64,000 bases of DNA from positions 62,001 to 126,000 of the forward strand of contig NZ_SSOD01000004.1 of the NCBI RefSeq assembly GCF_004801305.1, read 5' to 3'. This DNA is from Pseudothauera rhizosphaerae (lineage in GTDB: Bacteria; Pseudomonadota; Gammaproteobacteria; Burkholderiales; Rhodocyclaceae). How positions within the stretch are numbered: the stretch's first letter is position 1; each line of letters opens with the position of its first letter. Positions 11,355 through 23,751 of this stretch are shown in pieces. The translations under genes were made by a program, and so were the position numbers. The notes beneath the pieces are model-generated. The model was not told the DNA's origin. It was given only the letters and a program-made list of their open reading frames with translations, and ran no database searches.

Positions 11355-12395
11355 TCAGACGCTCAGGTCGATCTGGCTGAGCGTGCCGGCGCTGCCGTCC
11401 TCGTTCAGATAGATGCCCGACGAGCGCATCACTCCCAGCGTGTCGTTGGCCGCGCCGCGGATGTCGAAGGGCGTGGCCACGCGGCCCAGGTAGAGCGCGC
11501 CCACGCCCGCTTCGGCGAGGGTCTGCAGGCTGCCGGAGCCGTCGGCTGCGGGCCGCCATACGTGCAGGCGGGCGAAAGCGGCATCCGCCTCGTCTATCCA
11601 GCCGTTGCCGTCGTCGTCCAGCGCCGCCAGTTCGGCGAAGCCGTCGCCGCTCGTGGGCCCGAACAACTCGTTGCCATCATCGATGAGGCCGTTGCCGTTA
11701 CGGTCGAAGGCGAGGAAGCCGCGCCCGCCGTCGAGCAGCGGCACGTCGTCCGTGCGGCCGTCGGCATCCAGATCGAACTCGAAGCGCAGATCGGACAGGG
11801 CGCCGGCAGGGCCGCCGAAGTCGAACACCAGCGGGTCCTGCAGCCGCCGCTGGGCGTCGCCGGCGCGGAGGCTGAAACTGGTCGATTCCACGTAGCTGCG
11901 CTGCATCTCGAAGCCCAGCTCGAAGCGGATCTCCTTCCCGTCCGCGGTACGCACTGTGCCGGCGGCCTGGAAGGCGACCTGCTCGAACTCGGCGTGGGTG
12001 GCGCTGTAGTCGTACTCGATGCCGAAGCCGGCGCTCGTCTGCGCATTTGCGGACGACGTGTTGGCGCCGGCTGCGCGGGGCAATTCGTCCGCCTGGAACA
12101 GGCGCACCGGGCGGCCGGTGAGGAATTCGAGCATCCGTACCAGCACGCGCAGGCTCGGGTCCAGCGCATCCTGCTCGTCGTCGGCGGTGCGCGCGGCGTC
12201 CGCCTCCTGCGCGGCCAGGGCATCCGGGGACAGGCTGACCTGGCTGGCGGCGGACGCCAGTGCCGTCTGCAGCGGATTGCTCCGGCGCTCGGCGGGGCGC
12301 TCGCCCACCCACATGTTCAGGCGCTCGGAAGACTGGGAATGGGTCATCGACAGATGCGAGGACTGCATCTGGATGTCTGCTGCGGCGATCTTCAT
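11355..12395 (-). CDS. Hypothetical protein with EF-hand-like calcium loops
   Basis: A 346-residue protein of unknown function. The N-terminal third is polar and apparently disordered; it contains KIAAADIQMQSSH and an Asp/Glu-rich stretch. The middle is beta-rich. Residues about 205-265 hold tandem Asp-rich loops (DLDADGRTDD, FDRNGNGLIDDGNE, LDDDGNGWIDEAD) like EF-hand or dockerin calcium sites. No clear signal peptide or membrane segment is visible; calcium-loop proteins of this sort are often secreted by type I systems, but no such genes are nearby. It converges on the kinase gene with only 14 bp between. GGGGGA precedes the ATG. Confidence 0.8.
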   Translation of the reverse strand: MKIAAADIQMQSSHLSMTHSQSSERLNMWVGERPAERRSNPLQTALASAASQVSLSPDALAAQEADAARTADDEQDALDPSLRVLVRMLEFLTGRPVRLFQADELPRAAGANTSSANAQTSAGFGIEYDYSATHAEFEQVAFQAAGTVRTADGKEIRFELGFEMQRSYVESTSFSLRAGDAQRRLQDPLVFDFGGPAGALSDLRFEFDLDADGRTDDVPLLDGGRGFLAFDRNGNGLIDDGNELFGPTSGDGFAELAALDDDGNGWIDEADAAFARLHVWRPAADGSGSLQTLAEAGVGALYLGRVATPFDIRGAANDTLGVMRSSGIYLNEDGSAGTLSQIDLSV

Positions 12396-12476
12396 GCCCG
12401 TGTCCCCCGGAAGTTGAAACGGCCCGAAGGTATTAACGGCCGGCGGCGGAAGAACTTGAGCGGGCCGCGGGCGGGT

Positions 12477-13562
12477 TCAGCCGCCGCGCGTAGCGGCGAC
12501 CGCTGTCCTGCGTTCTGGGGTATCGGACAGGGGCGCTTCCAGCCAGTTGCCCAGGTGCGCACGGACGATGCGGCTCAGGGCATCGATCCAGGGATGGTTC
12601 TCGTTCAGGCAGGGGATGTACTCGAACTGCCGGCCGCCGGCGCCGATGAAGGCGGTGCGGCATTCCATGGCGATCTCCTCCAGGGTCTCCAGGCAGTCCG
12701 CCACGAAGCCGGGGCACATCACGTCCACGCGCTGCAGGCCCTTGGCCGCCAGCGCTTCCAGCGTGGGCTGGGTATAGGGCTGCAGCCATTCGGCGCGGCC
12801 GAAGCGGGACTGGAAAGTGAGCAGCACCTGGTCGGCCGGAAGCCCGAGTTCGGCGGCCAGCAGATCGGCGGTGCGCCGGCACTCCTGCGGATAGGGGTCG
12901 CCCAGTTCGGCCGCGCGCCGGGGGATGCCGTGGAAGCTCAGCACCAGCTTGTCGCCGCGGCCGTGTTTCACCCAGTGCTCCCCCACGCTGCGAGCCAGGG
13001 CGGCGATGTAGCCCGGATCGTCGTGGAAGCTGCGTACGTAGCGAATCTCCGGCAGGTTGCGCCACTGCGGCAGGCAGTGCGCCACCTCGTCCATGACGCT
13101 GGCGGTGGTGCTGGCGGCGTATTGGGGGTACAGCGGCATCACCAGGATGCGGGTGCAGCCGGCCGCGCGCAGCCGTTCCAGCACGGCGGGGATGGACGGC
13201 TCGCCGTAGCGCATCGCCCAATCCACGTGGAGGCCGGCGAGGCCCGCGTGCCCGAGGTAGCCGGTCAGCAGCCTGGCCTGGCGTTCGGTGTGTACCTTGA
13301 GGGGCGAGCCCTCCGGCAGCCAGACGCTGGCGTACTTCTCCGCCGATTTCCGCGGTCGGGTGGTGAGGATGAAGCCGTTGAGGATGGGCCACCACAGGGC
13401 GCGCGGTATTTCCACCACGCGCGGATCGGACAGGAACTGGCGCAGATAGGGACGCAGCGCGGCGGCGGTGGGCGCGGTCGGGGTGCCGAGGTTTGCCAGC
13501 AGCACGGCAGTGCGGGGCACATTGCCCTCGACGGCGGGCGGTTCGGGCCGGTAGCGGGCCAT
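12477..13562 (-). CDS. hemH: Ferrochelatase
   Basis: Inserts Fe2+ into protoporphyrin IX, the last step of haem synthesis, at the inner membrane. The 361-residue length is normal. [11 protein letters not shown] starts the domain; the catalytic histidine is His211 in LSFHGIPRR, and [15 protein letters not shown] carries the conserved acidic residue. AAGGA lies 8-12 bases before the ATG. It is 33 bp downstream of hrcA on the same strand, an arrangement I recall from other betaproteobacteria. Confidence 0.97.
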   Translation of the reverse strand: MARYRPEPPAVEGNVPRTAVLLANLGTPTAPTAAALRPYLRQFLSDPRVVEIPRALWWPILNGFILTTRPRKSAEKYASVWLPEGSPLKVHTERQARLLTGYLGHAGLAGLHVDWAMRYGEPSIPAVLERLRAAGCTRILVMPLYPQYAASTTASVMDEVAHCLPQWRNLPEIRYVRSFHDDPGYIAALARSVGEHWVKHGRGDKLVLSFHGIPRRAAELGDPYPQECRRTADLLAAELGLPADQVLLTFQSRFGRAEWLQPYTQPTLEALAAKGLQRVDVMCPGFVADCLETLEEIAMECRTAFIGAGGRQFEYIPCLNENHPWIDALSRIVRAHLGNWLEAPLSDTPERRTAVAATRGG

Positions 13563-13595
13563 GGGGGTCCTTGCGATGGGGAACTGTACGGAGAA

Positions 13596-14624
13596 TCAGT
13601 CGCGCGCCGAGAGCGCGTTGGAGAGCAGGCGGGCGGTGATGTCCACGATGGGGATCACCCGGTCGTAGGCCATGCGGGTGGGGCCGATGACGCCCACCGA
13701 GCCGACCACCTGGCCGTCCACCTCGTAGGGCGCGGTGACCACGCTGCAGCCGTCGAGCTGGGCCAGGCCGGATTCGCCGCCGATGAAGATCTGTACGCCC
13801 TCGGCGCGGTTGGAGAGGTCCAGCAACTGGAGCAGGCCGGTGCGCTTTTCGAACAGCTTGAACAGCTCGCGCAGGCGCGCCATGTTGGACGACAGCTCCT
13901 CCACGTCGAGCAGATTGGTTTCGCCCGAGATCACGTAGCTGCCCGCGCTGTCCCGGGTGGCCTCGGAGCCCGCCTCGACCGCGGCGGCCATCAGCTCGCT
14001 CATGTCGCTGCGCAACTGCTTGAGTTCCTCCTGCACCCGGCCGCGGATCTCGGCGAAGGCCAGACCGGCGAAGTGTTCGTTGAGATAGCTGGCGGCGCTG
14101 GCGAGTTCGTTCGTGCTGTAGGGCCGGCGGGTGAGCAGGATGCGGTTCTGCACGTCGCCCGCGGTGGTGACGATGATGAGCAGGATGCGCGTTTCGGACA
14201 GGCTGATGAACTCGATCTGGCGGATGCGCACCGCCTCGCGGCGCGGCACCACGACCACGCCGGCGAACTGGGTGAGGTCGGAGAGCAGGTGCGAGGCCGA
14301 ACTGATCAGGCGCTGCGGCTGGTCGGGCAGCAACTGGCCGCGCAGTTCGCTGATGCGGGTCCTGTCGAGCGGCTGCACGGTGAGCAGCGAGTCCACGAAG
14401 AAGCGGTAGCCGCGGGCGGTGGGCACGCGTCCGGCGGAGGTGTGCGGGCTGGCGATGAAGCCCGCCTCCTCCAGGTCGCTCATCACGTTGCGCACCGTGG
14501 CCGGCGACAGTTCAAGGCCGGAATAGCGCGACAGCGCCCGCGAGCCGACCGGCTGGCCTTCGGCGATGTAGCGTTCGATCAGCGTCTTGAGGAGGATCTG
14601 CGAGCGGGCGTCGAGCGTGTTCAT
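13596..14624 (-). CDS. hrcA: Heat-inducible transcription repressor HrcA
   Basis: Represses chaperone genes by binding CIRCE operators; its activity is tuned by GroEL. The start at 14624 ([20 protein letters not shown]) gives 342 residues, the family norm. The N-terminal winged helix ([32 protein letters not shown]) and the conserved [18 protein letters not shown] are clear. A GAF-like core and the C-terminal [19 protein letters not shown] follow. Divergent from nadK with an 80-bp gap; TATATT at 14635-14640 (minus strand) would give a very short leader. No CIRCE site lies upstream of hrcA itself. Confidence 0.97.
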   Translation of the reverse strand: MNTLDARSQILLKTLIERYIAEGQPVGSRALSRYSGLELSPATVRNVMSDLEEAGFIASPHTSAGRVPTARGYRFFVDSLLTVQPLDRTRISELRGQLLPDQPQRLISSASHLLSDLTQFAGVVVVPRREAVRIRQIEFISLSETRILLIIVTTAGDVQNRILLTRRPYSTNELASAASYLNEHFAGLAFAEIRGRVQEELKQLRSDMSELMAAAVEAGSEATRDSAGSYVISGETNLLDVEELSSNMARLRELFKLFEKRTGLLQLLDLSNRAEGVQIFIGGESGLAQLDGCSVVTAPYEVDGQVVGSVGVIGPTRMAYDRVIPIVDITARLLSNALSARD

Positions 14625-14704
14625 GGCGGAGGCAAATATAGCGCGGATCGTTGCTCGCTGCAGCGCTGCCAAGCGGCGGGACGGATGTGGTTTAATCGCG
14701 TTCC

Positions 14705-15589
14705 ATGACACAGCGCTTCCAGACCGTCGCCCTGATCGGCAAGTACCAGAGCCCCGACGTGGCCGAATCCGTGCTGCGCCTGGCCGAGTTCCTGCGCGGC
14801 CGCGGGCTGTCGGTGTTGATCGAGCAGGGCACGGCGAGTTCCATCGGCGCGGGCAGCGGCTTCCCGCCCGCCACCTACGACGAGGTCGGCGCCCGCGCCG
14901 ACCTGGCGGTGGTGCTCGGCGGCGACGGCACCATGCTCAACACCGCGCGCCGCCTGGCCGAGCACGAGGTGCCGCTGGTGGGCGTCAACCAGGGCCGGCT
15001 CGGCTTTCTCACCGACGTCGCGCGCGATGACGCCCTGGAGCGCATCGGTGAGATCCTCGACGGGCGCTATACCGCCGAGTCGCGCTCCATGCTCGACGCC
15101 GAGGTGCTGCGCGGCGGCCAGCGCGTGTTCCAGACCCTGGCGCTCAACGACGTGGTGGTGAACAAGGGCGACCTGGGGCGCATGATCGAGTTCGACGTCG
15201 CCATCGACGGCGAATTCGTCTACACCCAGCGCTCGGACGGCATGATCGTGTGCACGCCCACCGGCTCCACCGCCTACGCCCTGTCGTCCAACGGCCCCAT
15301 CCTGCATCCGAGCGTGGGCGGCATCGCCATCGTCCCCCTGTGCCCCCACGCGCTGACCGCCCGCCCGGTGACCCTGCCGGACTCCTGCCGCATCGACATC
15401 AACCTGCTGCCGCCCCACGACGCGCGCGTGCATTTCGACGGCCAGGCCCGCTTCGACGCGCGCGCCGGCGACTGCGTGCGCATCACCCGTTCCGCCCTGC
15501 AGGTGCGCCTGCTGCACCCGGAGGGCTACAGCTACTTCGCCATGCTGCGCGAGAAGCTGCACTGGAGCGCCATTCCGCGCCATTCCTGA
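14705..15589 (+). CDS. nadK: NAD kinase
   Basis: Phosphorylates NAD to NADP using ATP or polyphosphate. The 294-residue product has the family's GGDGT motif at 72-76 and the sequence [10 protein letters not shown]. The central LNDVVVNKG and the glycine-rich [21 protein letters not shown] are also present. No Shine-Dalgarno site precedes the ATG, and TTTAAT ends 8 bases before it, so a leaderless transcript is possible. It is followed after 13 bp by recN, probably in one operon. Confidence 0.97.
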   Translation: MTQRFQTVALIGKYQSPDVAESVLRLAEFLRGRGLSVLIEQGTASSIGAGSGFPPATYDEVGARADLAVVLGGDGTMLNTARRLAEHEVPLVGVNQGRLGFLTDVARDDALERIGEILDGRYTAESRSMLDAEVLRGGQRVFQTLALNDVVVNKGDLGRMIEFDVAIDGEFVYTQRSDGMIVCTPTGSTAYALSSNGPILHPSVGGIAIVPLCPHALTARPVTLPDSCRIDINLLPPHDARVHFDGQARFDARAGDCVRITRSALQVRLLHPEGYSYFAMLREKLHWSAIPRHS

Positions 15590-15602
15590 GAACCTTTCCG
15601 CC

Positions 15603-17261
15603 ATGCTGCGCCGCCTGACCATCCGCGACTTCGTCATCGTCGACCGGCTCGAGCTCGACTTCGGAGCCGGTTTCGGTGCCCTCACCGGCGAGACCGGCGC
15701 CGGCAAGTCCATCCTGCTCGACGCCCTCGGCCTCGCGCTGGGCGACCGTGCCGACGCCACGGCCGTGCGCAACGGCCGCGAGCGGGCGGAGGTCAGTGCC
15801 GAGTTCGACCTGCCGGTCGACGCCGGCCTGGCCGCCTGGCTTGCGGAGCAGGCGCTGGAGATCGAGGACGACGTCCTCATCCTGCGCCGCGTGGTCGAAG
15901 CCGGCGGACGTTCGCGCGCCTGGCTCAACGGCACGCCGGTCACGCTGGCCCAGTTGCGCGAGGCCGGCGAATGGCTGTGCGACATCCATGGCCAGCATGC
16001 CCACCATGCCTTGCTGCGCGCCGACGCCCAGCGTGGCCTGCTCGATACCCAGGCCGGTGCCGGCGCGCTGGCCGCCGAGGTGGCCGTACACCACCGCGCC
16101 TGGCGGCAGGCGGCGGAGCAGCGCCAACGCGCTGAAGCGGACACTGCGGCCTCCGCCCGCGAACGCGAACTGCTGGCCTGGCAGGTGCGGGAGCTGGAGG
16201 AACTGGCCTTCGATCCGGCCCAATGGGCCGAACTGAACCAGGAGCATTCCCGCCTCGCCCACGCCGCCGGGCTGATGGCCGGCGCCGACGAAGTGCTCGC
16301 CGCGCTGGGCGACAGCGATCTGGCGGCCGCTCCGTTGCTCGCCCGCCTGGGCAGCCGCGTCGGCGAGATGGCCGGCATCGACCCGGGCCTGGACGAGGTG
16401 CGCGGCCTGCTGGCCGATGCCGCCATCCAGGCCGACGAGGCCCTGCACGCGCTGCGCCGCTACCGCGACCGGCTGGACCTGGACCCGGAACGCCTGGCCG
16501 AAGTGGAGGCCCGCATCGGCGCGGTCACCGACCTCGCCCGCAAGCACCGGGCGACGCCGGAGGAACTCCCCGGTCTGCTGGACGACTGGCGTGCCCGCCT
16601 GGAGGCGCTCACCGCCAGCGCCGATCCGGCCCGCCTGGCCGAGCGGGAAACCGCCGCGCGCAAGGCCTACGAGGTCGCCGCGGCCCGCCTGTCGGCGGCG
16701 CGCCGGCCGGCCGCGGAGGCGCTGTCGGCCGAAGTCACCGAGGCGATGCAGACCCTGGCCATGGCCGGCGGCAGGTTCGAGGTCGCGCTGGTGCCAGTCG
16801 CCGGCGGCTCGGTGCATGGCGACGAGGAGGTGGAGTTCCTGGTCGCCGCCAATCCCAGCCAGCCCGTGCGTTCGCTCGCCAAGGTGGCTTCGGGCGGCGA
16901 ACTGTCGCGCATCGGCCTGGCCATCCAGGTCATGGCCAGCCGCGCTTCGGCCACCCCCACGCTGATCTTCGACGAGGTGGACGTGGGCATCGGCGGCGGC
17001 GTGGCGGAAATCGTCGGCAAGCTGCTCCACCGCCTCGGGCGCGAGCGCCAGGTGTTGTGCGTGACCCATCTGCCGCAGGTGGCGGCGTGCGCGGACTGGC
17101 AGTGGAACATCGCCAAGGCCGAGCGCGACGGCGAGGTACTGAGCCGGGTTTCGGTGCTGGACGGTGAAGGCCGGGTGGAGGAGATCGCCCGCATGCTGGG
17201 CGGGGTGAACATCACCGATACCACCCGCCGGCACGCGGCGGAGATGCTCGGGCAGGGGTGA
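15603..17261 (+). CDS. recN: DNA repair protein RecN
   Basis: SMC-like ATPase used in recombinational repair of double-strand breaks. The 552-residue length is typical. Walker A GETGAGKS is at 29-36, long coiled-coil arms fill the middle, and the C-terminal ABC signature (VASGGELSRIGLAIQV) and Walker B (LIFDEVDVGIGG) are intact. It follows nadK with a 13-bp gap, as in many proteobacteria, and converges on fur. No LexA site could be recognised before the pair. Confidence 0.97.
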   Translation: MLRRLTIRDFVIVDRLELDFGAGFGALTGETGAGKSILLDALGLALGDRADATAVRNGRERAEVSAEFDLPVDAGLAAWLAEQALEIEDDVLILRRVVEAGGRSRAWLNGTPVTLAQLREAGEWLCDIHGQHAHHALLRADAQRGLLDTQAGAGALAAEVAVHHRAWRQAAEQRQRAEADTAASARERELLAWQVRELEELAFDPAQWAELNQEHSRLAHAAGLMAGADEVLAALGDSDLAAAPLLARLGSRVGEMAGIDPGLDEVRGLLADAAIQADEALHALRRYRDRLDLDPERLAEVEARIGAVTDLARKHRATPEELPGLLDDWRARLEALTASADPARLAERETAARKAYEVAAARLSAARRPAAEALSAEVTEAMQTLAMAGGRFEVALVPVAGGSVHGDEEVEFLVAANPSQPVRSLAKVASGGELSRIGLAIQVMASRASATPTLIFDEVDVGIGGGVAEIVGKLLHRLGRERQVLCVTHLPQVAACADWQWNIAKAERDGEVLSRVSVLDGEGRVEEIARMLGGVNITDTTRRHAAEMLGQG

Positions 17262-17299
17262 GTTCCGCGGCGCGGCACGCGCTCGCGGGTGCCCGGCGC

Positions 17300-17734
17300 C
17301 TATTCCCTGCCGCGGTTGGGGCAGTCCTTCCTGATGCAGTCGGCGTACAGGTAGAGCGCGTGGTCCTTCATCTTGAAGCCGCGCTCCTCGGCCACCGCGT
17401 TCTGCCGGCGTTCGATCTCGGGGTCGTAGAATTCCTCGACCTTGCCGCACTGCAGGCACACGAGGTGGTCGTGGTGGCCGCCTTCGTGCAACTCGAACAC
17501 CGCCTTGCCGGATTCGAAGTAGTGGCGTTCGAGGAGCCCGGCCTGTTCGAACTGGGTGAGGACACGGTAGACCGTGGCCAGGCCGATATCCATGCCTTCA
17601 CCCATCAGCAGGCGATAGACGTCTTCGGCCGTCAGGTGACGCTGCTCCGATGTCTGGAACAGATCGAGGATCTTCAGGCGCGGGTAGGTCGCCTTGAGGC
17701 CGATATTCTTCAGGTTCTGGGAGTTTTCGGACAT
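17300..17734 (-). CDS. fur: Ferric uptake regulator Fur
   Basis: Fe2+-dependent repressor of iron-uptake genes. The start at 17734 ([23 protein letters not shown]) gives 144 residues. The DNA-binding winged helix contains [17 protein letters not shown] (51-67). Metal ligands are visible as HHDH (87-90), Cys93/Cys96, and a second pair Cys133/Cys138. Divergent from bamE, a conserved arrangement. A likely target in this window is the Fur-box-like site at 21801-21819. Confidence 0.97.
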   Translation of the reverse strand: MSENSQNLKNIGLKATYPRLKILDLFQTSEQRHLTAEDVYRLLMGEGMDIGLATVYRVLTQFEQAGLLERHYFESGKAVFELHEGGHHDHLVCLQCGKVEEFYDPEIERRQNAVAEERGFKMKDHALYLYADCIRKDCPNRGRE

Positions 17735-17870
17735 GATCGCCTGGGGAAGATGGCAGGAATCGGCACGGAGGCGCTGCTTGAGGCTCGGTGGCCCGACCCG
17801 CATATGATATATTTTTTGCCCTGACCTGAGAACGATGCGCCGTTTCGGCGCGCCAGCCAAGACACCATTC

Positions 17871-19149
<1,279 letters not shown>

Positions 19150-19152
19150 CCG

Positions 19153-21696
<2,544 letters not shown>

Positions 21697-21800
21697 CCGC
21701 AAATCGGGCGCCGCAGCGCCGGGGATCGCTGTCGCCAAGTGCCGCCGCCCGTGGTTTCAGCCTGCCGGTGTTGCGGGATGGTTCGCGTTGAGGGAAGATT

Positions 21801-21819
21801 AATAATGGTTCTCATTAAT
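21801..21819. promoter_or_regulatory. Fur-box-like operator before the FecI-type sigma gene
   Basis: The 19-mer AATAATGGTTCTCATTAAT agrees at about 13 of 19 positions with the Fur consensus GATAATGATAATCATTATC, including the diagnostic AATG...CATT halves. It is flanked by an ATTAAT...ATTAAT repeat and stands out as AT-rich in GC-rich surroundings. It lies 26 bp before the sigma-factor start, as expected for iron repression of the whole island. Confidence 0.7.
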
Positions 21820-21845
21820 ATTTCCACCCGCACGAAGCAGTCGGC

Positions 21846-22421
21846 GTGCGGCTCGGTGACCGGCCCGTGAACGCTTCCGATTATCCGTTTCCCCCTTCCG
21901 TCGAAATCCTCTACTGCGACCACCACGACTGGCTGCACGGCTGGCTGCGCCGCCGCCTGGGCAACGCCGCCGATGCGTCCGATCTGGCACACGACGCCTT
22001 CCTGCGCCTGATCCTCAAACCGGCCTCGCGCGGATTCGACAGCTTCGGCGAAGCGCGCGCCTATTTGCGCGCCATGGCGCAGGGCATGTGCATCAACCTG
22101 TGGCACCGGCGCGAAATCGAGCAGGCATGGCTCGATACCCTGGCTGCCCGTCCGGAGGAATACGCACCGTCCGCCGAGCATCAGGCCATCGTGCTCGAAG
22201 CCCTGCACGAAATCGGCGCCATGCTGCTCGATCTGCCGCCCAAGGCGGCCCGGGCTTTCCTGATGGCCGCCGCCTGCCAGATGACCGACAAGGAAGTCGC
22301 CGAGGAACTCGGCGTGTCCACCCGCATGGTGCGCAAGTACGTGGCCCAGGCCATGCTGTGCTGCCTGCGTTCGCAGGCCCGGCAGACGCTGGATGATCTG
22401 TCGGCCGGTGGCCGCGCCTGA
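21846..22421 (+). CDS. FecI-type ECF sigma factor
   Basis: An extracytoplasmic-function sigma factor of 191 residues that should switch on the adjacent receptor operon when the receptor is loaded. Region 2 (LYCDHHDWLHGWLRRRLGNAADASDLAHDAFLRL) and region 4 (MTDKEVAEELGVSTRMVRKYVAQAMLCC) are clear and FecI-like. Only GTG starts are available: 21846 or 21867, the latter giving MNASDYPF and 184 residues; neither has a strong ribosome site. FecR follows 5 bp downstream, and the Fur-like box at 21801 suggests iron repression. Confidence 0.92.
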   Translation: MRLGDRPVNASDYPFPPSVEILYCDHHDWLHGWLRRRLGNAADASDLAHDAFLRLILKPASRGFDSFGEARAYLRAMAQGMCINLWHRREIEQAWLDTLAARPEEYAPSAEHQAIVLEALHEIGAMLLDLPPKAARAFLMAAACQMTDKEVAEELGVSTRMVRKYVAQAMLCCLRSQARQTLDDLSAGGRA

Positions 22422-22426
22422 ACGGG

Positions 22427-23446
22427 ATGATTTCCGGCTCCGCCATTCCCGATACCGCCCAATCCGACCCCCCGCACGAGGCGATGGAGGCGGCGGCCGA
22501 ATGGTACGCCCTGCTGCGTTCCGGCGAAGCCACCGGCGGCGACCAGGCCCGCTGGCAGTCCTGGCTGGCCGCCAGTCCCGACCACCGTCGTGCCTGGGGC
22601 TACGTCGAGACCGTATCCCGCAGCTTCGCGCCCTTGCAGGCCACCCCCGACCCCCGGCGCACCGCCGACAACCTGTGGGCCGCCAACGGCCGCGTCATCC
22701 GGCGCCGCCGGGCGTTCGCCGGCATCGCCGTGCTCGCCGGCTCCGGCCTGCTCGGCTGGGCCGGCTGGCGCCATGCCGCGCTGCCGGGCGTGGTGCTCGC
22801 CGGTCTGGCCGACCACCGCACCGGCACCGGCGAACTGCGCGAAATCGTGCTGGCCGACGGCACCCGCGTCTGGCTCGGTGCCGTCACCGCCATCAACGAA
22901 GACTACCGGGCCGGCCTGCGCCGTCTGAAGGTAGTGGCGGGTGAAATCCTCATCGATACCGCTCCCGATCCGGCCCGGCCCTTCGTCGTCGATACACCGC
23001 ACGGCCGCCTGCGCGCGCTGGGCACCCGCTTCACGGTGCGCCTCGAAGACGGCGGCAGCACTTTCCTCGCCGTTTACCAGGGCGCTGTCGAAGTCCAGAC
23101 CGGTGCCGGAGATGCCGCCATCGTTTCGGCGGGGCGGCAGCTTCGCTTTGCCGCCACGCTGGGCAGCCAGGAAACCGCCGATGCGGCGCGCGAAGCCTGG
23201 TCGCGGGGCGTACTGGTCGCGCGGGACATTCCGTTGGAACAGGTCGTGAAGGAACTGCGCCCCTACCGCACCGGCCACCTGGGCGTGGCGCCCGAAGTCG
23301 CCGGCCTGCGCGTTTTCGGCAGCTTTCCGCTGCGCAATACCGACGAAACCCTGGCCATGCTCGAATCCGCCCTGCCCATCCGCATCCAGCGCACGCTGCC
23401 GTGGTGGGTCAGCATCGAGGCGAAGGGCGAGGCGGCATCGCGGTAG
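22427..23446 (+). CDS. FecR-type transmembrane anti-sigma/sigma regulator
   Basis: Relays siderophore occupancy of the outer-membrane receptor to the FecI-type sigma factor. The 339-residue product has a cytoplasmic N-terminal domain with the family pattern AAEWYALLRSGE...WLAASPDHRRAW (about 25-60). One membrane helix follows (about 100-118, AGIAVLAGSGLLGWAG), then the periplasmic FecR domain (about 140-235). Its C-terminal part should contact the STN domain of the receptor. It sits between the sigma gene and the receptor gene in the canonical order. Confidence 0.93.
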   Translation: MISGSAIPDTAQSDPPHEAMEAAAEWYALLRSGEATGGDQARWQSWLAASPDHRRAWGYVETVSRSFAPLQATPDPRRTADNLWAANGRVIRRRRAFAGIAVLAGSGLLGWAGWRHAALPGVVLAGLADHRTGTGELREIVLADGTRVWLGAVTAINEDYRAGLRRLKVVAGEILIDTAPDPARPFVVDTPHGRLRALGTRFTVRLEDGGSTFLAVYQGAVEVQTGAGDAAIVSAGRQLRFAATLGSQETADAAREAWSRGVLVARDIPLEQVVKELRPYRTGHLGVAPEVAGLRVFGSFPLRNTDETLAMLESALPIRIQRTLPWWVSIEAKGEAASR

Positions 23447-23751
23447 CCGATATCACCGGCTGTCGGCTCCGCGGCATTGTTGTCGGCCGTTCCGGCGAAC
23501 AACCTTCCGCGCCCCACGATTGAAAAATGCTGCGGCCGGTTCCGCTTTTCCCCCGCTCGATTGATTTACCGGGTGGAAGAGCAACACATCCGACGATCAA
23601 CCAGCCACCCACGCGACACCTCGTGGTGTTCGTTCCCCATGGCCGCAAGCGGGTTTGCCCAGCACAGACCCGCTTGCGGCCATGTCCAGGCAGCCCGTTC
23701 GAATCCGGTGATGGCGACGCTCACAACGTCAATCCAGCCAAGGACCAGCCC
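23447..23751 (+). other. Intergenic region between fecR-like and receptor genes
   Basis: 305 bp with no convincing gene. It is expected to hold the promoter used by the FecI-type sigma factor, but I could not recognise one with confidence. Its main feature is the 17-bp hairpin at 23638-23684. Confidence 0.6.
23638..23684. repeat. Perfect 17-bp hairpin in the receptor leader
   Basis: Arms CATGGCCGCAAGCGGGT and ACCCGCTTGCGGCCATG are perfect inverted repeats around a 13-base loop. No T-run follows. It ends 67 bp before the receptor ATG. It could be a leader attenuator, an mRNA stabiliser, a REP-type palindrome, or the end of transcripts coming from fecR. Confidence 0.75.

Noticed and set aside
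11562-14708. 1048-codon plus-strand reading frame opposite hemH and hrcA
   Set aside because: It is antisense to well-recognised genes, has GC-biased composition and no family motifs; a shadow frame of GC-rich DNA.
23527-23751. N-terminal extension of the TonB receptor
   Set aside because: It would cross the 17-bp hairpin and destroy the signal peptide.
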